A DNA stretch of 24,524 nucleotides from JAGLQA01 sp023135565 (lineage in GTDB: Bacteria; Acidobacteriota; Aminicenantia; UBA2199). Below the pieces are notes generated by a model, which worked only from the letters and a program-made list of their open reading frames with translations, was not told the DNA's origin and searched no databases. The position numbers were made by a program, and so were the translations under genes. Of the stretch, positions 20,727 to 24,524 are shown piece after piece (within the stretch, counting starts at the first letter, position 1; every line of letters begins with the position of its first letter). Where the stretch lies: positions 1 through 24,524 of the forward strand of contig DAOWCY010000106.1 in NCBI GenBank assembly GCA_030639305.1, given 5' to 3'.

Positions 20727-23700
20727 CTATCCTAAGGGCAGGCGGAAAAAGAAAAGACTTCCCCTGCGGCGCTCACCGTTCCGGTAACCGATAATTCCCC
20801 CATGAGCTTCCACGATCAGTTTCGATACGGCCAGTCCTAAGCCGGTTCCCTTCATCACTGCACTGTTCTCGATCTGGGCATATTTGTCGAAAAGAAACTT
20901 TTTTTTGTCCGCGGGAATACCGGGGCCATTATCTGCTATGGCAACTTCTACCCACTCTTTATCTACTTCGTATACTCCAAGGGTAATCTCCCCTTTTTCA
21001 GGCACAAATTTCAAGGCATTGGTTAATAAATTCTGTAACACCTGGCTGATTTTCTCCGCATCGATAGACAATTTTTTCTTTTTCATGCCCCGGCCAACAC
21101 TATATTCGATGTGCATCCCTTTTTTTATAAACAACGGAGTAAAAAGATTAACGGTTTCTTCAATTTTCTCCCAAAGCACCGCTTCCTCCTTATTCAAAAC
21201 CATCTTGCCGGCTTTGAATTTCTCTAAGTCCAGCATATCGTTGATTAATGCCAACATTTTATCGCAGGAAAGATTAATGGCCCGGCCGGTTCTCTCTATT
21301 TCCCCTTTTTTAGACATCTCGTCCAACATATCCGCATACCCCATCACGGCGGTCAGCGGGCTGCGCAGGTCATGAACCAACATAGCCGTAAAATCTGCTT
21401 TTATTTGCAATTCTTTTTTTAACTGCTGTTTTTCCATCTCCTGTTTCAATCGCATTTGCTCCTGCCGGGCTTTCTGCTGTTCCCGGTAGACACGCAGCTT
21501 GAATAAAAACATCAATATTCCTATCCCTACTAAAAAAAGCAGCAGCTTAAACCACCAGGTCTGCCAGAAAGGCGGCAGGATGATTATATCGACAGCAGCG
21601 CCGGTTTCATTCCAGACGCCGTCATTATTGGTTCCGTTGACCCGGAAAACATACCGACCGGGGTCTAAGTTGGTATAGTAGGCAAAACGTTTTTCAGCAC
21701 CGGTTTGCTGCCATTCCTTATCGAAATTTTCCAGCTTATAGGCATATTTATTATTCTCCGGGGTAGTAAAATCAAGGGCGGCAAATTCAAAAGAGAGCGC
21801 ATTGCGGATGTGGGTCAGGGTCACCTGATCGCTGTAGGTGATGGTTTTTTGCATGAACGAGCCGGCGCCGATTTCTACAACTTTATTGGAAATTTTAAAG
21901 TCGGTTATCACGATAGGGGGCTGGTGGGGATTATCTTTTATATCGGCGGGGAAAAAAGTATTAAAGCCATTGGGGCCGCCGAAGAACATCTCCCCGCTCC
22001 TACTTTTGTGATAAGCGCCGCCGTTAAACTCCTCTCCCTGGAGACCGTCTTTGGCGTTATAGTTTTTAAAAGTTCCCTGCCGCGGGTCGAACTTAGAAAT
22101 ACCCTTATTGGTACTCATCCAGAGATTGCCGGATTCGTCTTCCAGTATGCTGTAGATCGAATTGCTGGGCAGCCCGTCTTTTTCTGTATAATGCATAAAA
22201 CGGGGTCTCCCCCCCTGTTGGCGGAGCAATTTATTCAGCCCGCCGCCGTAAGTGCCGACCCACAACATGCCGGAACTGTCCTCGTATATAGTTAAAACAA
22301 AATTACCGCTCAGGCTGTCCAGGTCTTCCTGGTTTGCTTCGAAGTGGGTAAAAATCCCGCTGCCGGTATCGAAACGGTTCAGCCCCTTGTTTTGTGTGCC
22401 GATCCACAGCACGCCGGGTTCAGAGGGCGCTTCGTAGACGATAAGGGCAGCGTTGTCGTTCAGGCTGTTGGGGTTATCTTTTTCCCGGCGATAAGGGGTA
22501 AAAACGCCGCTTTCCCGGTTAAATTTGTTCAAGCCGGCGCCCCTTGTAGCGACCCACATTGTACCCGATCTGTCCTCGATAATCGAGTGCACGGCGCCGG
22601 CAGGAAAATGGGTGAACGTATCCGTTTCCCGGTTAAATTTATTCAGCCCATTAGCGGTTCCTATCCAGAGCGCAGCGGAGCTGTCTTCGAAGATGGAGCG
22701 CACCACATCGGAACTCAGGCTGGCGGGGTCCCCGGCAATCCTGCGGAAATGGGTATAGGTCCCGCTTTTGCGGTCGAAGCGGTTCAGCCCATCGATGGCG
22801 GTGCCTATCCAGAGCATCCCGCCGCGGTCTTCATGGAGTGCATAAAGATAATTGCTGCTCAAACTGTTGGGGTTTTTGGGTTCAGAGCGGTAAAGTTTGA
22901 ACTTTTGCCCGCGATCGAATTTATTTATTCCTTTTCCGGTGGTTCCCACCCAGAGTATCCGGGAACTGTCTTCATAGATGAAGGAGACATAATCGAAACT
23001 CAAACTGTGGGGGTCTTCGACGCTGTGACGAAATGGGGTAAAAGTTTCCATTCTTTTATTAAATTGGTTGATTCCCCCGCCCCTGGTTCCCACCCAGAGT
23101 ATGCCGGAACGGTCCTCCATAATGGCGCTGACCCTGTTACTGCTCAAGCTGCGGGGATTTCCCGGGTTATGTTGATAGCGGGTAAAATCACCGGTCTCCC
23201 TATTCATTAGATTAAGCCCGCGGCCGGTGCCTATCCAGAGCAAACCGGAACGGTCTTCATAAACCTGGGTGACGCTGCTGCTGCTCAGGCTGTGGGGGTT
23301 TCCAGGATCGTTTGCATAGTGGGAAAAGGTACCTGTTTTTTTATCATACTGCGGGTTTTGGATTTCCCGGCCCCTGCTGTTTTTGACGCGGAGCGGGTCA
23401 GAGGGTGGGGGGGCCGCCCCCCCGCGGAGCGGTTCAGAGGGCGCACCCGCCGGGTGCAATCTATCGAGACCGCGGTTCGTCCCGACCCAGAGAACGCCCG
23501 AACGGTCTACTAAAACCGAGTTTACTGTGTCGCTTGCAAGGCTTTCGGGGCTGCCGGCGTCACAGCGGTAAGTAACGATTCGTACTTTTTCCTGTCCCGG
23601 GCTGCCCGGGTTTTTTGCATAGGTTATTTTACTGAGTCCGCCGCCTGCCGTACCGACCCAGATGTTCCCCTCTTTGTCCTGGCAAATCGAGGTGATAAAC

Positions 23701-24113
23701 CCGCTGTTAATGCAGTCCGGGGCGGAACTGTCTACCCGGAAGCGGGAAAACCGTTTCTTTTTGGGATCGAATTTATTCAACCCGCCGCCGTTGGTACCGA
23801 CCCAGATTATACCCCACCTATCTTCGAAGATTGCGTTGATCCAACTGTGACTTAAGCTGGCGACATTATCCGGGTCAGGCTTAAACACTTCAAAATTGTA
23901 GCCGTCGTATTTATTCAACCCGTCCTGGGTGCCGATCCAGAGGAAGCCTTTACTGTCCTGTAAAATAGAAAAAACTGCGCTTTGGGAAAGTCCTTCGTCA
24001 GAGGAGATTCGCTTAAAATGAATACCGCTGCCGCGTAGGAGGAGAGGGGCGGCCAACCAAAGAATAATAAGATCCAGGATAATTATTTGTATCGTTTTTT
24101 TGTATCTACTCAT
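20727..24113 (-). CDS. Two-component propeller sensor histidine kinase
   Basis: 1128 residues. Signal/anchor segment (8-25), then about 14 Reg_prop blades ('LWIGTQDGLNKYDG', 'IWVGTNGGGLNKFDP', 'LWVGTYGGGLNKL'), making two 7-bladed propellers (about 30-725); Y_Y_Y domain (about 728-845, 'LDPGRYVFRVNGTNNDG'); membrane helix (about 853-872); coiled linker; HisKA with 'HDLRSPLTAVMGY' (phospho-acceptor His914); HATPase with N-box 'LQNLLTNALKF', G1 'ADNGPGIP' and G2 'GTGLGLAVSK' (about 1089), ending at 1128. No receiver or AraC domain, unlike Bacteroides hybrid HTCS proteins, so a separate response regulator is needed; none is in the window. The periplasmic propellers probably bind a ligand. One blade carries an in-frame palindromic insertion (see finding). 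The start lacks a strong Shine-Dalgarno sequence; the signal peptide supports it. Confidence 0.9.
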   Translation of the reverse strand: MSRYKKTIQIIILDLIILWLAAPLLLRGSGIHFKRISSDEGLSQSAVFSILQDSKGFLWIGTQDGLNKYDGYNFEVFKPDPDNVASLSHSWINAIFEDRWGIIWVGTNGGGLNKFDPKKKRFSRFRVDSSAPDCINSGFITSICQDKEGNIWVGTAGGGLSKITYAKNPGSPGQEKVRIVTYRCDAGSPESLASDTVNSVLVDRSGVLWVGTNRGLDRLHPAGAPSEPLRGGAAPPPSDPLRVKNSRGREIQNPQYDKKTGTFSHYANDPGNPHSLSSSSVTQVYEDRSGLLWIGTGRGLNLMNRETGDFTRYQHNPGNPRSLSSNRVSAIMEDRSGILWVGTRGGGINQFNKRMETFTPFRHSVEDPHSLSFDYVSFIYEDSSRILWVGTTGKGINKFDRGQKFKLYRSEPKNPNSLSSNYLYALHEDRGGMLWIGTAIDGLNRFDRKSGTYTHFRRIAGDPASLSSDVVRSIFEDSSAALWIGTANGLNKFNRETDTFTHFPAGAVHSIIEDRSGTMWVATRGAGLNKFNRESGVFTPYRREKDNPNSLNDNAALIVYEAPSEPGVLWIGTQNKGLNRFDTGSGIFTHFEANQEDLDSLSGNFVLTIYEDSSGMLWVGTYGGGLNKLLRQQGGRPRFMHYTEKDGLPSNSIYSILEDESGNLWMSTNKGISKFDPRQGTFKNYNAKDGLQGEEFNGGAYHKSRSGEMFFGGPNGFNTFFPADIKDNPHQPPIVITDFKISNKVVEIGAGSFMQKTITYSDQVTLTHIRNALSFEFAALDFTTPENNKYAYKLENFDKEWQQTGAEKRFAYYTNLDPGRYVFRVNGTNNDGVWNETGAAVDIIILPPFWQTWWFKLLLFLVGIGILMFLFKLRVYREQQKARQEQMRLKQEMEKQQLKKELQIKADFTAMLVHDLRSPLTAVMGYADMLDEMSKKGEIERTGRAINLSCDKMLALINDMLDLEKFKAGKMVLNKEEAVLWEKIEETVNLFTPLFIKKGMHIEYSVGRGMKKKKLSIDAEKISQVLQNLLTNALKFVPEKGEITLGVYEVDKEWVEVAIADNGPGIPADKKKFLFDKYAQIENSAVMKGTGLGLAVSKLIVEAHGGIIGYRNGERRRGSLFFFRLPLG
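23388..23457. repeat. In-frame palindromic insertion inside a propeller blade
   Basis: Two 18-bp direct repeats (GCGGAGCGGGTCAGAGGG at 23388-23405 and GCGGAGCGGTTCAGAGGG at 23424-23441) start exactly 36 bp apart and flank GGGGGGGCCGCCCCCCC; GCACCC/GGGTGC (23443-23457) follows. The block encodes a Pro/Gly/Ala-rich stretch ('APSEPLRGGAAPPPSDPLR') that the other blades lack, keeping the frame. Confidence 0.7.
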
Positions 24114-24454
24114 TTTCTTTTTTTATAGTTTTTTTATAAACCGGGATTTTTTACCTTTGAAACCGTTGATAATAGAGAGTTTCCAGGCAGGTGGTTTTTC
24201 AAAATAAAAAGAAAAGCGGTTTGGTGTTTAAATTGATCGACAGGGTAACTTAAGATAATCGGTTACTCTATCGGGATTCCTTTTATTTTAGCTGCATGAA
24301 AGAAAAGTTATTATATCATGAATGCATGGTTGTTGGCAATAGACGAAAAGGTAAGTGTTCAGTTTTGGAAAAATCTAAAACAATCTTGCCTCCGGCGGCC
24401 CTGCAATACTGTTGCCTTAAGGAAATAAAAAACGATCTAAAATGCCAATAAAGC
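24114..24454. other. Intergenic region upstream of the sensor kinase
   Basis: Divergent control region between the kinase (minus) and the gene at 24490 (plus). It contains a fragment of the repeat (24386-24404, TTGCCTCCGGCGGCCCTGC) that matches copy C in reverse complement. An open frame of 51 codons (24296-24451) spans it, but it lacks a ribosome binding site, so it is not called. A TATAAA on the minus strand (24127-24122), 8 nt before the kinase ATG, is a weak -10 candidate with no clear -35. Confidence 0.4.
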
Positions 24455-24483
24455 TTGACAAATATGTGTTTTCTTGCTATAAC
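24455..24483 (+). promoter_or_regulatory. Predicted extended -10 promoter, leaderless start
   Basis: TTGACA (24455-24460), 17-nt spacer, TATAAC (24478-24483) with TG two bases upstream (TGCTATAAC). The ATG at 24490 is 6 nt later. This is one of the best promoter matches in the window. Confidence 0.65.
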
Positions 24484-24489
24484 GTCCAC

Positions 24490-24524
24490 ATGAATTTAAA
24501 ATTTAGATTTTTTAAGTTGGAATA
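24490..24524 (+). CDS. 5' end of an unidentified gene (runs off window)
   Basis: ATG at 24490 opens a frame (MNLKFRFFKLE) to the window edge. Only 11 codons are visible, too few to name. It is supported by the promoter directly before it; there is no Shine-Dalgarno sequence, consistent with a leaderless mRNA. Confidence 0.4.
   Translation, partial: MNLKFRFFKLE

Noticed and set aside
21705..23571. Several plus-strand frames inside the sensor kinase
   Set aside because: Antisense shadows of the Reg_prop blades; their repetitive 'GSHPEYAGTV' patterns are complements of the blade codons.
24296..24451. 51-codon cysteine-containing frame upstream of 24490
   Set aside because: No ribosome binding site; it crosses a repeat fragment and overlaps the promoter region of the next gene.

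Overview
The window looks like a bacterial chromosome of moderate GC content, most plausibly from the Acidobacteriota/Candidatus Aminicenantes group or a relative. This is an inference from family content: tandem GWxTD-domain proteins, several 6-bladed beta-propeller exported proteins, a large two-component propeller sensor kinase, and an AAA_35/WD40 fusion. No rRNA, tRNA or marker gene is present to confirm the taxonomy.

Layout. Positions 1-116 (minus) hold the 5' end of a DruA/DUF4338-type protein running off the edge. A palindrome-rich repeat (230-412) precedes a leaderless-looking ATPase_2-family ATPase gene (450-1556). A 21-bp tandem repeat block (1690-1850) precedes beta-propeller protein 1 (2250-3437). 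Two strong promoters and a 39-codon ORF precede beta-propeller protein 2 (4242-5429), which is followed closely by two AAA_35 ATPase genes (5521-6543 and 6547-10107); the second is an ATPase/membrane-segment/WD40 fusion of 1186 residues. From 10108 to 15475 lies a peptide-modification locus: a 66-residue precursor with a 'KKLNL..LSKKEL' leader and a Gly/Cys core (10353-10553), beta-propeller protein 3 (11058-12260), a radical SAM/SPASM peptide maturase (12514-14037) and an overlapping 'pseudo-rSAM' partner (14030-15475). It is followed by a TlpA-type thioredoxin lipoprotein and a cytoplasmic thioredoxin (15650-17133), an outer-membrane beta-barrel protein (17467-18180), two tandem GWxTD proteins (18574-20481), and on the minus strand a 1128-residue propeller histidine kinase (20727-24113). 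A further leaderless-looking gene starts at 24490 and leaves the window.

How it may work together. The precursor plus rSAM plus pseudo-rSAM combination matches, from memory, the 'GG-Bacteroidales' RiPP system (TIGR04149/TIGR04148/TIGR04150). Finding it in a background that does not look like Bacteroidales, next to a beta-propeller paralogue family, two thioredoxins and an unusual ATPase pair, is the main point of interest. No C39-peptidase exporter is visible, so export and leader removal must be encoded elsewhere or work differently.

Non-coding structure is unusually rich. A composite palindromic repeat recurs in at least four long copies plus one fragment, and one copy supplies the last 15 codons and the stop of the pseudo-rSAM gene. 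There is an in-frame palindromic insertion in the sensor kinase. Two unrelated tandem arrays share a period of about 21 bp. A roughly 115-bp duplicated promoter block lies upstream of propeller 3, and mutually exclusive hairpins lie upstream of the rSAM gene. Three genes start exactly 6 nt after a -10 box. All family names are from recognition by eye; no database search was run.
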